Assembly: GCF_009600315.1 (NCBI RefSeq)
Contig: NZ_WIWC01000018.1
Location: forward strand, 1-64,000
From: Pseudomonas helleri
GTDB lineage: Bacteria > Pseudomonadota > Gammaproteobacteria > Pseudomonadales > Pseudomonadaceae
DNA length: 64,000 nt
Direction: 5' to 3'
Every line of letters begins with the position of its first letter. The first letter of the stretch is position 1. The notes below the pieces were generated by a model. That model searched no databases, had not been told where the DNA came from, and saw nothing but the letters and a program-made list of their open reading frames with translations. Shown here piece by piece: positions 9,279 through 18,262 of the stretch. The translations under genes and the position numbers were made by a program.

Positions 9279-10748
9279 TTATTCTGCCAGGGAGGCTTGA
9301 GTAGGAACGGCCGCAGCCGTGTTGCCGGGCTCATAGCCGCCGCCCAGGGCTTGCATCAGTTGAATCGAAAGGTCGATCTGCTCGGCATTCAGGTCCGCCA
9401 GCTGACGCTGGGCCCCAAGCAATTGCTGCTCAATGCTGAGCACATCCAGGTAGTTGCCGACACCCGATTCATAGCGTTGCAACCCGGTGCTGTAGGACTC
9501 TTGCGCAATATCCGCTGCGCGCTGTTGCGTGCTGATTTGCCGACCAAGGGCGCTGAGCTGCTCAATGCTGTCACTGACATCACCCAATGCAGCCACTAGG
9601 GTTTTGTTGTACTGCGCGACGGCCAGATCGTAATTGGCATCCTCGGCATCCAGCCCCGCACGCAGGCGCCCGCCGTCGAAGATCGGCAGCGATACGGCTG
9701 GCGCAATATTGAAGAAGCGGCTGGCTGAACCAAACAGCGCATCCCCCAACAATGACTGAGTGCCGGCAGCGGCGGTCAGGTTGAGGTTGGGGTAGAAGCG
9801 GGTTTTAGCTGCGGCAATATTCTTGCTTGCCGCTTCGACACGCCAGCGCGCGGCGATCAGATCGGGACGACGCCCCAACAACTCGGCAGGCAATGTGCTG
9901 GGCACGGCGACCGCACTGGGCAGCAATACTTTGGGCCGTGCGATGTCAGCCCCGCGATCCGGGCCCTTGCCCAGCAAAACAGCCAGTGCGATGCGTGCGC
10001 TTTTCAATTGCTTTTCAGCATTGATCAACTGCGCTTGGGAGCTGGCTTCAAGGCTTTCGGTTTGCTGGTATTGATAGTGACTGTCGATGCCGGCTTGCAG
10101 CCGACGCTGGCTCAACTCAAGCATCTGCCGGGTGCGCTTCAAGTCATCGCCAGCCAGATCGCGAACGCTGAACGCGTGGGCCAGATTGCTGTAACCGCGC
10201 GCCACATCGGCCGCCAGCGTCAGCCGCGCCGCCTGACTGTCTACTTCGGCTGCGCGGGCTTGGCCCAATGCCGCTTCCCAGGCATCACGCTGACCGCCCC
10301 ACAGGTCGAAGGTGTAATTGAACGTCAGATTGAGGTCACGCTCAGTGCTGTAACGCCCGCCCTGCCCCGCAGGATCTTGCGCGCGCGCCAAACGTGAACG
10401 CGTGACATCGGCCCCGGCGTCCAGCGTCGGCATTCGCGCCGCATCCGCTGCACCCGCCGCCGCTGCGGCCTGATGGGCTCGGGCGGCGGCCATTTGCAGG
10501 TCCGGGCTGTCACGCAAGGCCTCTTCAATCAAGCCATCGAGCCGGGTATCACCCAAGCGCTGCCACCAGTTCTTTTCAGGCCAGGCGGCGGGCGTGACCT
10601 TGACACCGTCAAGCGATTGCGCGGCCTTAAGGTTCTTCGCCTCAAGGCTTTTACCTTCTGTGCCAAGACCGCTGTAGTTGGCACAACCCGCCAACACCAT
10701 GGACACAAACACCAGGCTCAGGCCTGTACTTAGCGTTTTGTTGCTCAT
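9279..10748 (-). CDS. Outer-membrane efflux lipoprotein, NodT/OprM family
   Basis: A 489-aa TolC-like channel with a lipoprotein signal ending in the lipobox LAGC (Cys near residue 22). The two repeated outer-membrane efflux domains are rich in Ala, Gln and Leu coiled-coil sequence. GRRPDLIAARWRVEAA is a typical family segment. Its start overlaps the marR stop by 4 nt, so it is coupled to the regulator. It should form the exit duct for the EmrAB-like pump encoded downstream. Confidence 0.93.
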   Translation of the reverse strand: MSNKTLSTGLSLVFVSMVLAGCANYSGLGTEGKSLEAKNLKAAQSLDGVKVTPAAWPEKNWWQRLGDTRLDGLIEEALRDSPDLQMAAARAHQAAAAAGAADAARMPTLDAGADVTRSRLARAQDPAGQGGRYSTERDLNLTFNYTFDLWGGQRDAWEAALGQARAAEVDSQAARLTLAADVARGYSNLAHAFSVRDLAGDDLKRTRQMLELSQRRLQAGIDSHYQYQQTESLEASSQAQLINAEKQLKSARIALAVLLGKGPDRGADIARPKVLLPSAVAVPSTLPAELLGRRPDLIAARWRVEAASKNIAAAKTRFYPNLNLTAAAGTQSLLGDALFGSASRFFNIAPAVSLPIFDGGRLRAGLDAEDANYDLAVAQYNKTLVAALGDVSDSIEQLSALGRQISTQQRAADIAQESYSTGLQRYESGVGNYLDVLSIEQQLLGAQRQLADLNAEQIDLSIQLMQALGGGYEPGNTAAAVPTQASLAE

Positions 10749-11218
10749 TTTTCACCCACACGCAGAATGGTGATCGGATCACCGGCCGCCAGCAGTATTT
10801 TTTTGAGAATCTGTTCCAGACTTTGCAACTCTTGCGGGCTGATCGCCCCTGCCAACTGGTTCATGGCGTCGGCGCCCACTTGTGGCAGCAGGTCTGCCAG
10901 CGCTTGGCCATCCTCGGTCAGCACCAGTCGCACTTGACGCCTGTCGGCTTCGGAACGCTGGCGAACCAACAGATTTTTCTGCTCAAGGCGATCCAGCATG
11001 CGGGTCATGGCGCCACTGTCCAAAGACAGGTGCCGACACAGCTCGGCCGGCGTATCCACCTCGAACTGAGCCATGATGATCAGGACTTTGAACTGTGCCG
11101 CCGTGATGCCGTAAGGCTCCATGTGGCGGTCAATGATGCGGTCTTTGAGCATGGCGGCTCTGCCCAAAAGCAAACCCAGCGTGCAGTTTTGAAAATTATC
11201 GGGATGGAAATGCTTCAT
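10745..11218 (-). CDS. MarR-family transcriptional regulator of the EmrAB-like operon
   Basis: A 157-aa winged-helix regulator of the MarR/EmrR type. The DNA-binding region around residues 48-100 contains TPAELCRHLSLDSGAMTRML and the wing RSEADRRQVRLVLTEDG. It heads the pump operon and probably represses it, with a phenolic or hydrophobic drug releasing it. Two palindromes lie directly upstream, one inside the predicted promoter. Family knowledge supports autorepression; the ligand is unknown. Confidence 0.92.
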   Translation of the reverse strand: MKHFHPDNFQNCTLGLLLGRAAMLKDRIIDRHMEPYGITAAQFKVLIIMAQFEVDTPAELCRHLSLDSGAMTRMLDRLEQKNLLVRQRSEADRRQVRLVLTEDGQALADLLPQVGADAMNQLAGAISPQELQSLEQILKKILLAAGDPITILRVGEK

Positions 11219-11232
11219 TTGGCCACCAGAAA

Positions 11233-11285
11233 GCTGCCAAGGCAGTAATGTTTCAAGATGTTACTGCTTAGGCAGTTAATGTCAA
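11233..11285 (-). promoter_or_regulatory. marR operon promoter with two palindromic operators
   Basis: On the minus strand TTGACA (11280-11285) and TAACAT (11258-11263) are 16 nt apart. Palindrome ACTGCTTAGGCAGT (11263-11276) fills the spacer. The similar GCTGCCAAGGCAGT (11233-11246) lies 30 bp downstream, about three helical turns. The arrangement fits repression by the adjacent MarR protein. Confidence 0.7.
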
Positions 11286-11342
11286 GACGAACATTAGGTG
11301 GCTATCTATTGGGGCGCGACTTTTAGGCGTCTGGATCAATCT

Positions 11343-11470
11343 GTAGCAGCTGCCGAAGGCGTTCGAAGGCATAGCCTTCGTGAAATGGGGGTGTGCGATC
11401 CTTCAGGAAGACCGCATTGCCCCGTTTTATGACTGCTTCGCAACCGGACGCAGCCTTCGGCGGCCGCTAA
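11343..11470. repeat. Degenerate REPIN-like element
   Basis: The left end GTAGCAGCTGCCGAAGGC and the right end CGCAGCCTTCGGCGGCCGCT are imperfect inverted REP sequences. They flank a middle with GTTCGAAGGCATAGCCTTCG. The element lies between the marR promoter and the end of miaE. No gene is seen in it. Confidence 0.65.
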
Positions 11471-11476
11471 GGGCGC

Positions 11477-12085
11477 TTAAGCGGCAGTGGGCACGCCACT
11501 GTGAAAGCGGAACTCCACATCAGGTGATTCGATCAGATCTTGCTCGGCCGCCCTGACCCGCTCGATCACGTGCGCGATGTCTTTGGCGTCGCCGTATTGA
11601 TAGGCCAGCTTCAAGTAGCCCTGAAAATGCCGGGCTTCACTCTTGAGCAAACCGAAATAGAACGTACCAAGTTCTTCGTCCAAATGCGGCACCAGCGCCT
11701 CGAAGCGCTCACAACTGCGCGCTTCAATAAATGCCCCGACCACCAGCGTATCGACCAGCTTGACCGGCTCGTGATTACGCACCACCTTGCGCAAACCCGA
11801 GGCGTAACGCCCTGCCGACAATTGGCGCAGTTCGATTTTGCGTTTCTTCATTAACCGCATGACTTGCTCATGGTGCACCAGCTCTTCACGGGCCAGACGC
11901 GACATCATGTTGATCAGGTCCGCATGGGAGTGGTATTTGGCAATCAGGCTTAGCGCGGTGCTGGCCGCCTTGAATTCGCAGTTCTTATGGTCGATCAGCA
12001 GGGTTTCCTGATCAGCCAGTGCGGCTTGAATCCAGCCATCCGGCGTGCGGCAACCCAAAAACTCATGAATTTCAGGCAGGTTCAT
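11477..12085 (-). CDS. miaE: tRNA-(ms2io6A)-hydroxylase
   Basis: MiaE is a non-haem di-iron monooxygenase that hydroxylates the isopentenyl side chain of ms2i6A37 in tRNA, using O2. The product is 202 aa from ATG 12085, where GGAG lies 7 nt upstream. An upstream start at 12115 would add ten residues not expected in the family. Ferritin-like helices carry the iron ligands: DHKNCEFKAAS, REELVHHEQV, and EARSCERF ... SEARHF. It is divergent from the universal stress gene. MiaE needs oxygen, and the facing gene has an Anr-like site. Confidence 0.93.
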   Translation of the reverse strand: MNLPEIHEFLGCRTPDGWIQAALADQETLLIDHKNCEFKAASTALSLIAKYHSHADLINMMSRLAREELVHHEQVMRLMKKRKIELRQLSAGRYASGLRKVVRNHEPVKLVDTLVVGAFIEARSCERFEALVPHLDEELGTFYFGLLKSEARHFQGYLKLAYQYGDAKDIAHVIERVRAAEQDLIESPDVEFRFHSGVPTAA

Positions 12086-12231
12086 GCGCAGGCTCCAGAC
12101 CATTGGGGGTTGCACAACAGAGGGGCAATGCTTTGGGGAATGGCTGACATGAGGCTCACTAAGACTGGATGGAGGCGTAACAAAAGCGGCGGATTATACG
12201 GGCGCACGCGGTGCAGCACCAACCGCCAGAT

Positions 12232-12274
12232 TTGACCTGCATCAACATGGCGTTCTGCACCGAACAACTATAGT
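12232..12274 (+). promoter_or_regulatory. Anr/Fnr-type box and -10 element of the stress gene
   Basis: TTGACCTGCATCAA (12232-12245) matches the Anr/Fnr consensus TTGAY-N4-RTCAA. TATAGT (12269-12274) is a good -10. With a start near 12281 the box centre falls at about -42, the position of a class II Fnr-activated promoter. No good -35 is present, which fits activator dependence. Confidence 0.75.
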
Positions 12275-12312
12275 GAGCGCCTGCACCTTCATTCCAGATG
12301 GAGTTATCGGTC

Positions 12313-13179
12313 ATGCAAAACACTCGCAACCTGTTAGTGGTGATAGACCCTAAACACAATGACAGCCCGGCTCTTAAACGCGCCAAACAGATCGCCGATC
12401 AAACCAAAGCTCATTTGCACTTACTGATAGCCGACAAAAATCACGATCACTTGGCGCTGCTGGACCTGCTTAAAGAAGGACTGGTGGAGAGCGGTTACAG
12501 TGTCAGCACAGAATGCGCCTGGCACGGCAGCGAGCACGAAACCATCATTCATGCCCAACAAGCCCACAACTGCGGACTGGTCATCAAGCAACACCTTCCC
12601 GAAAACCCGATCAAAGCCCTGCTATTGACGCCAGAAGACTGGAAACTGCTGCGTGCCTGCCCATGCCCGGTGCTGATTGCCAAACACAGCAGACCCTGGG
12701 AAGGCGGCGTGGTGCTGGCCGCGGTGGACGTGGGTAATACCGAACCTGAGCATCGGCAATTGCACGAGAGCATTGTCGACAGCGGCTTCAATATCGCCAG
12801 CCTGATCAAGGGCGAACTGCATGTGGTGAGCGCTTTCCCACCACCCATGCTGGCCACGGTCGATGCGGTTTACCCCATCGTTACCGACTATGAAGCGAGT
12901 TATCGCGCAGCCTGCAAGGAATTTCAGCGCACCAGCGACATCAGTGACAGCCGCCTGCATATAGAGCAAGGCCCACCTGATGTGATTATTCCGCTGCTGG
13001 CCCACAAACTGAACGCTGTAGTGACCGTACTGGGAACCGTCGCCCGTACGGGTCTGTCCGGTGCCTTGATTGGCAATACGGCCGAATCGGTCATCGATGC
13101 GGTCGAAACCGACGTTCTGGTGATTAAACCGCAAGACAGAATCCAGCAGCTGGAAGCTGACTTGAACGCAAAAATCTGA
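12313..13179 (+). CDS. Tandem-domain universal stress protein (UspE-like)
   Basis: A 288-aa cytosolic protein made of two Usp folds, roughly residues 1-145 and 150-288. The first begins NLLVVIDPKHND. The second ends with the Usp-type segment VLGTVARTGLSGALIGNTAE. ATG 12313 is preferred because GGAG precedes it by 9 nt. An in-frame ATG at 12298 has no clear ribosome site. In Pseudomonas several Usp genes are induced by oxygen limitation through Anr, and the site at 12232 predicts the same here. It converges with the DUF1289 gene. Confidence 0.9.
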   Translation: MQNTRNLLVVIDPKHNDSPALKRAKQIADQTKAHLHLLIADKNHDHLALLDLLKEGLVESGYSVSTECAWHGSEHETIIHAQQAHNCGLVIKQHLPENPIKALLLTPEDWKLLRACPCPVLIAKHSRPWEGGVVLAAVDVGNTEPEHRQLHESIVDSGFNIASLIKGELHVVSAFPPPMLATVDAVYPIVTDYEASYRAACKEFQRTSDISDSRLHIEQGPPDVIIPLLAHKLNAVVTVLGTVARTGLSGALIGNTAESVIDAVETDVLVIKPQDRIQQLEADLNAKI

Positions 13180-13201
13180 TTGCCCAGCGACAGGCCGATC
13201 A

Positions 13202-13230
13202 CGTCGCAGTTGCCGCCAGCAACTGCGACG
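13202..13230. terminator. Perfect 11-bp hairpin between convergent genes
   Basis: CGTCGCAGTTG and CAACTGCGACG flank a 7-nt loop, 22 nt after the stress gene stop. No T-run follows on either strand. It may stabilise 3' ends or act as a weak terminator. Confidence 0.4.
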
Positions 13231-13255
13231 CCGCCAGCCTGACTGTAAAGGGGCT

Positions 13256-13726
13256 CTATTCGCCCATCACGTCGCGCAGAAAACCTGGTGCGATATAGCG
13301 TTCGTAGTGAGCTTCTGACAGGAGGAAGAATTCCCGATCAATGGCGTCCCGCAGGTCAGGCAAGGGCCAGTCGCGGAACTCAGGCAACAACACCATGCCG
13401 TACATCTCCAGCTGGTTGATCACCCGGGCGCCGCGGGCAATCAATTGATAAGCCCAGCAATATTCCGACTGATGCGGCACAAAGCGGATTTTGCGCGTCA
13501 CTAACTGGGTACGCAGCGCGCCAGGGTCGAAAACTTCCACCTTGCCCGCCATCACCTGCACCAATAATTGCTCAAGCCTCAGCCAGACAGCGCGTTTTTG
13601 CTCATCGTTGTAGCCATTCCAATGGATCACTTCATGGTGGAAACGCTTGCAACCACGGCACACGAGATCGCCATAAACCGTTGAGCACAGGCCGATGCAG
13701 GGAGTCTTGATGGTTTGATTGGACAT
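13256..13726 (-). CDS. DUF1289 domain protein
   Basis: A 156-aa protein of unknown function. The N-terminus has a compact cysteine set, CX3C-X8-CX2C (Cys10, 14, 23, 26), typical of DUF1289 and probably binding a metal. The remaining ~110 residues, rich in aromatic and charged residues, are unlike the very short DUF1289 proteins. The start at ATG 13726 has only a weak ribosome site, and a GTG at 13741 is an alternative. It is convergent with the Usp gene and divergent from acnB. Confidence 0.8.
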   Translation of the reverse strand: MSNQTIKTPCIGLCSTVYGDLVCRGCKRFHHEVIHWNGYNDEQKRAVWLRLEQLLVQVMAGKVEVFDPGALRTQLVTRKIRFVPHQSEYCWAYQLIARGARVINQLEMYGMVLLPEFRDWPLPDLRDAIDREFFLLSEAHYERYIAPGFLRDVMGE

Positions 13727-13874
13727 GGCGCAATAGAGCACTTGAGAACGAAACAGGCGCCTATGTTAGCCCTTTGTCTAACGCATATCACCCCTCAACC
13801 TTCAGGGCCTAACTTACCTTTAACAAGTTTTTACCGTAGAATCAGCCTGCCTTTTAAGGCGCCAATGTCCGTTG

Positions 13875-14010
13875 GAAGCTGTTTTCAAAGCGTCACGAGC
13901 ACAGTTGATCCCAAAGAACGGTGTTGGTGTTGGGCCTTTGTCATGCAAATGCCCGCACCAACCTGCATCACCTCCCCGTTCCGAAGGCGTAAAACTTTGA
14001 AAACAGCTTC
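13875..14010 (+). promoter_or_regulatory. Long nested inverted repeat in the acnB leader
   Basis: GAAGCTGTTTTCAAAG (13875-13890) is repeated as a perfect inverse, CTTTGAAAACAGCTTC (13995-14010). Inside lies GAACGG/CCGTTC and then GTTGGTG/CACCAAC around a centre with TTTG and CAAA. The whole could form a long interrupted hairpin. It lies 120 nt before the acnB start, in the 390-nt gap 13742-14131, which holds no evident gene. Confidence 0.6.
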
Positions 14011-14131
14011 TGTTGGGAATCCTTGAAACTCTGGCTAAGCGGCTCAAAAAGCCCCGCAGCGCATGAGAACTCGGCATTCCTGGATGAGCGTCCCGGACAC
14101 CCATTTGGGACCAATGATGAGGGTAATAACT

Positions 14132-16732
14132 GTGCTTGAAGCCTACCGCAAACATATCGAAGAGCGTGCAGCCCTGGGTATCGTTCCCCAGCCGCTTAAC
14201 GCCGAACAAACCGCAGGCCTGGTCGAGCTGCTGAAAAACCCGCCAGCTGGCGAAGAAGCGTTCCTCGTTGACCTGATCACCAACCGCGTTCCACCAGGTG
14301 TTGACGAAGCTGCCTACGTGAAGGCCGGCTTCCTGTCCGCCGTCGCCAAAGGCGAAGTCACTTCCCCCCTGATCGACAAAAAGCGCGCTGTTGAACTGCT
14401 GGGCACCATGCAAGGCGGCTACAACATCGTGACTCTGGTCGAGATGCTGGACGACGCAGAGCTGGCTCCGGTTGCCGCTGCGCAACTCAAGCACACCCTG
14501 CTGATGTTCGACGCCTTCCACGACGTTGCTGAAAAAGCCAAAAACGGCAACCCGCACGCTAAAGCGGTTGTGCAGTCATGGGCTGACGGCGAATGGTTCA
14601 AGAACCGCCCTACTCTGGCTGACAAAATCAGCCTGCGCGTGTTCAAGGTCACCGGCGAAACCAACACCGACGACCTGTCGCCAGCACCTGATGCCTGGTC
14701 GCGCCCTGACATCCCGCTGCACGCCCTGGCCATGCTGAAAATGGCCCGCGAAGGTATCGTGCCGGACGTGCAAGGCTCCATCGGTCCGATGAAGCAAATC
14801 GAAGAAATGCGCGGCCAAGGCTTCCCTATTGCCTACGTTGGCGACGTGGTCGGTACCGGTTCGTCGCGTAAATCGGCCACCAACTCCGTACTGTGGTTCT
14901 TCGGCGACGACGTCCCTTACGTGCCGAACAAGCGTGCCGGCGGTTTCTGCTTCGGCAGCAAAATCGCTCCGATCTTCTACAACACCATGGAAGATGCCGG
15001 CGCACTGCCAATCGAGTTCGATGTTTCCAACATCAACATGGGCGACGTGATCGACCTGTACCCGCACGCTGGCAAAGTCTGCAAGCACGGTACTGACGAA
15101 GTCATCACCACCTTTGAACTGAAAACGCCGGTTCTGCTGGACGAAGTTCGTGCTGGCGGCCGTATTCCGTTGATCATCGGCCGTGGCCTGACCGAGAAGG
15201 CTCGCGCCGAACTGGGTCTGGGTCCATCCGACCTGTTCAAAAAGCCGGAAGCTCCAATCGAAAGCACCAAGGGTTTCACCCTGGCGCAGAAGATGGTGGG
15301 CAAGGCTTGCGGCGTGACCGGCGTACGTCCGGGCACTTACTGCGAACCGAAGATGACCACCGTAGGTTCTCAGGACACCACCGGTCCAATGACCCGTGAC
15401 GAACTGAAAGACCTGGCGTGCCTGGGCTTCTCCGCAGATCTGGTGATGCAGTCGTTCTGCCACACCGCGGCTTATCCAAAGCCGATCGACGTGACCACCC
15501 ACCACACCCTGCCTGACTTCATCATGACCCGTGGCGGCGTTTCCCTGCGTCCGGGCGACGGCATCATCCACAGCTGGCTGAACCGTATGCTGCTGCCGGA
15601 CACCGTTGGTACTGGCGGTGACTCCCACACCCGTTTCCCAATGGGTATTTCGTTCCCGGCAGGTTCGGGTCTGGTGGCATTCGCCGCAGCCACTGGCGTA
15701 ATGCCACTGGACATGCCGGAATCGGTTCTGGTTCGCTTCAAAGGCGAAATGCAGCCGGGCATCACCCTGCGTGACCTGGTTCACGCCATTCCTTACGTCG
15801 CGATCCAAAAAGGTCTGCTGACAGTAGAGAAGAAAGGCAAGATCAACGAATTCTCGGGTCGTATCCTGGAAATCGAAGGCCTGAACAACCTGAGCATCGA
15901 GCAAGCGTTCGAACTGTCCGACGCCTCGGCAGAACGTTCGGCTGCTGGCTGCACCATCAAGTTGTCCAAAGAGTCGATCACCGAATACCTGAACTCCAAC
16001 ATCACCCTGCTGCGCTGGATGATCGGCGAAGGTTACGGCGATGCACGCACCCTTGAGCGTCGTGCTCAAGCGATGGAAGCCTGGATTGCCAATCCTGAAT
16101 TGATGGAAGCCGATGCTGACGCCGAATACGCGCACATCATCGAAATCGATCTGGCCGACATCAATGAGCCTGTGCTCTGCGCGCCAAACGATCCGGATGA
16201 CGCCCGTCTGCTGTCCACCGTTGCCGGTGAGAAGATCGACGAAGTGTTTATCGGTTCGTGCATGACCAACATCGGCCACTTCCGCGCTGCGGGCAAGTTG
16301 CTGGACAAGGTCAAAGGTCAGCTGCCAACTCGTCTGTGGCTGTCGCCTCCGACCAAAATGGACGCTCACCAACTGACCGAAGAAGGCTATTACGGCATCT
16401 ACGGCAAAGCGGGCGCACGCATGGAAATGCCAGGTTGCTCGCTGTGCATGGGTAACCAGGCACGCGTAGAACCGAACTCGACGGTTGTATCGACGTCGAC
16501 CCGTAACTTCCCGAACCGTCTGGGTGACGGCGCCAACGTTTACCTGGCTTCGGCTGAGTTGGCGTCGGTGGCCTCGATCCTGGGTCGCCTGCCTTCCGTT
16601 GAGGAATACATGGCCTACGCGGCAGAGATCAACACCATGGCAGCGGACGTGTACCGCTACCTGAGCTTTGATCAGATCGCCGAATTCCGTGAAGCGGCAG
16701 CCAATGCCAATATCCCGGTTATTCAAGCGTAA
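14132..16732 (+). CDS. acnB: Aconitate hydratase B
   Basis: AcnB isomerises citrate to isocitrate in the TCA cycle and also serves the 2-methylcitrate route. The product is 866 aa from GTG 14132, which has GAGG 9 nt upstream and gives the usual N-terminus [13 protein letters not shown] start at 14063 would add 23 atypical residues. The order is an N-terminal HEAT-like domain, the swivel domain, then the catalytic domains. The [4Fe-4S] ligand segments SCMTNIGHF and [10 protein letters not shown] are intact. A terminator follows the stop. Confidence 0.97.
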   Translation: MLEAYRKHIEERAALGIVPQPLNAEQTAGLVELLKNPPAGEEAFLVDLITNRVPPGVDEAAYVKAGFLSAVAKGEVTSPLIDKKRAVELLGTMQGGYNIVTLVEMLDDAELAPVAAAQLKHTLLMFDAFHDVAEKAKNGNPHAKAVVQSWADGEWFKNRPTLADKISLRVFKVTGETNTDDLSPAPDAWSRPDIPLHALAMLKMAREGIVPDVQGSIGPMKQIEEMRGQGFPIAYVGDVVGTGSSRKSATNSVLWFFGDDVPYVPNKRAGGFCFGSKIAPIFYNTMEDAGALPIEFDVSNINMGDVIDLYPHAGKVCKHGTDEVITTFELKTPVLLDEVRAGGRIPLIIGRGLTEKARAELGLGPSDLFKKPEAPIESTKGFTLAQKMVGKACGVTGVRPGTYCEPKMTTVGSQDTTGPMTRDELKDLACLGFSADLVMQSFCHTAAYPKPIDVTTHHTLPDFIMTRGGVSLRPGDGIIHSWLNRMLLPDTVGTGGDSHTRFPMGISFPAGSGLVAFAAATGVMPLDMPESVLVRFKGEMQPGITLRDLVHAIPYVAIQKGLLTVEKKGKINEFSGRILEIEGLNNLSIEQAFELSDASAERSAAGCTIKLSKESITEYLNSNITLLRWMIGEGYGDARTLERRAQAMEAWIANPELMEADADAEYAHIIEIDLADINEPVLCAPNDPDDARLLSTVAGEKIDEVFIGSCMTNIGHFRAAGKLLDKVKGQLPTRLWLSPPTKMDAHQLTEEGYYGIYGKAGARMEMPGCSLCMGNQARVEPNSTVVSTSTRNFPNRLGDGANVYLASAELASVASILGRLPSVEEYMAYAAEINTMAADVYRYLSFDQIAEFREAAANANIPVIQA

Positions 16733-16747
16733 CGTGATGCTGTAACG

Positions 16748-16781
16748 AAAAAGCCCCGGCTGCGAAGTCCGGGGCTTTTTT
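16748..16781 (+). terminator. Terminator of acnB
   Basis: The stem AAAAAGCCCCGG pairs with CCGGGGCTTTTT, with a 9-nt loop and T-run. The A-rich left arm means it could also work for the converging permease gene. Confidence 0.88.
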
Positions 16782-16801
16782 CATGTCTTGCGTTCAGCGA
16801 T

Positions 16802-17872
16802 TCACAGCAGCGGTGCGACCGCTTGCTGTTCACGCGGCCAAGCGTCGAGCACGGCCTTGAACAGAGTGGCCAGCGGGATGGCAAAGAATACCCCCCAGAA
16901 ACCCCACAACCCGCCAAACAACAGCACGGCGCAAATAATTGCCACCGGGTGCAGGCTCACCGCCTCGGAGAACAGCAACGGCACCAGCACATTGCCATCC
17001 AGGGTCTGAATGATCCCGTACACAGCCATCAGGTAAATAAACTGATCGCTCCACCCCCATTGAAACAGCGCGATCAACAGCACCGGCACCGTGACCACCA
17101 CTGCGCCCACGTAAGGCACCACCACAGAAACACCCACCAGCAATGCCAGCAAAGCCGCGTAGTTAAGGCCCATCGTCACGAAAGCGATGTAGGTCACACC
17201 GCCGCAAATAAAGATTTCGATGACCTTGCCGCGAATGTAGTTGGCAATCTGACGATTCATTTCTTCGGCGACACGGGTAATCAACGCCCGCTCACGAGGC
17301 AAGTACCCCCGCGCCCAGCGCCCGATCAATGAGCGGTCCTTGAGAAAGAAAAACACCAGGATCGGCACCAGCACCAAATAGATCATGATGTTGACCAGCA
17401 GCGGCAAGCTGGACAGGGAAAAGGTCAGGGCCAACTGGCCGAATTTGCCTATTTCGCTACGCGCCACTTCAATGGCTTGCAACACCTGCTCATCCGAGAC
17501 CAGATGCGGGTAGCGCTCCGGTAACAGCAGCAACAGCGATTGCCACTTGGCCAGCATGCCGGGCAGCTCGTTGAACAGCGTGATCAACTGGTGCCACAGC
17601 AACGGCAATACCACCACCAGAAACACCAGCAGCAACCCCATAAACAGCGCAAACACCAACCCGACAGCGGCCGCAGCGGGCACCCGCAGGCGTTCCAGCG
17701 CAACCACCAGCCCTTGCATCAGATAGGCCAGCACCATGCCTGCCAACACCGGCGCCAGCATGCCACCCAAAGTCAGTACGGCGGTGAAGGCCAGCACCAG
17801 AAGTACCGCCAGCACCACGGCCTCCTCATCTGAAAAATAGCGCTGTACCCAACCACGCAACACGTTGAACAT
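16802..17872 (-). CDS. AI-2E family (PerM) membrane transporter
   Basis: A 356-aa polytopic inner-membrane protein of the AI-2 exporter/PerM family. About eight hydrophobic segments are seen, among them VVLAVLLVLAFTAVLTL near the start and the family's C-terminal region with LLFGGLWGFWGVFFAIPLA. ATG 17872 is chosen because GAGG lies 7 nt upstream. The upstream reading to 17965 would run over the end of the TusA-like gene. It follows that gene after 31 nt and is probably cotranscribed. Family members export small metabolites or ions; the substrate here is unknown. Confidence 0.88.
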   Translation of the reverse strand: MFNVLRGWVQRYFSDEEAVVLAVLLVLAFTAVLTLGGMLAPVLAGMVLAYLMQGLVVALERLRVPAAAAVGLVFALFMGLLLVFLVVVLPLLWHQLITLFNELPGMLAKWQSLLLLLPERYPHLVSDEQVLQAIEVARSEIGKFGQLALTFSLSSLPLLVNIMIYLVLVPILVFFFLKDRSLIGRWARGYLPRERALITRVAEEMNRQIANYIRGKVIEIFICGGVTYIAFVTMGLNYAALLALLVGVSVVVPYVGAVVVTVPVLLIALFQWGWSDQFIYLMAVYGIIQTLDGNVLVPLLFSEAVSLHPVAIICAVLLFGGLWGFWGVFFAIPLATLFKAVLDAWPREQQAVAPLL

Positions 17873-17903
17873 CAGTTTTCCTCGGGAGAAGGCTGAGCAG
17901 GCG

Positions 17904-18143
17904 TCAAGCCTTGCGCAGCCAGTAACGGTAAGTGCCGGCATCGGCCTGTTCATGCAACAACGCATGTCCGGCCAAACGCGCGAATGTGTGAAAGTCGCGC
18001 ACAGAGCCTGCGTCCGTGGCGATCACTTTAAGCGTCTGACCACTGAGCATTTTGTTCAGCGCCATCTTGGCTTTGAGCAATGGCAACGGGCAATTCAAGC
18101 CTGACGCATCCAGCTCAACATCATGGGCGAAGGTTTCATTCAT
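17904..18143 (-). CDS. TusA-family sulfurtransferase
   Basis: A 79-aa cytosolic protein with the TusA fold. The signature CPLPLLKAK has Cys18 in the CPxP motif at the expected place for persulfide transfer. GAGG lies 8 nt upstream of the ATG. It may relay sulfur for tRNA thiolation or molybdenum cofactor, but Pseudomonas genomes usually hold several TusA-like genes, so I do not assign tusA. It is the first gene of a two-gene unit with the AI-2E permease. Confidence 0.88.
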   Translation of the reverse strand: MNETFAHDVELDASGLNCPLPLLKAKMALNKMLSGQTLKVIATDAGSVRDFHTFARLAGHALLHEQADAGTYRYWLRKA

Positions 18144-18262
18144 GATGGATTCCTCTGAAGTGGGCCTTTTGCGGCCGGCTAGAATACCCCAAGCCGAGCC
18201 GCTACTGGTCGCCAGCCACGTGTGCAGCTACAGTAAGCGCTTTATCGACCAGAGCTTTGTGC

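Noticed and set aside
14576..16726. 716-codon open frame antisense to acnB
   Set aside because: It is fully antisense to a strongly conserved housekeeping gene; the long frame follows from acnB codon bias, with no start signals or family features.
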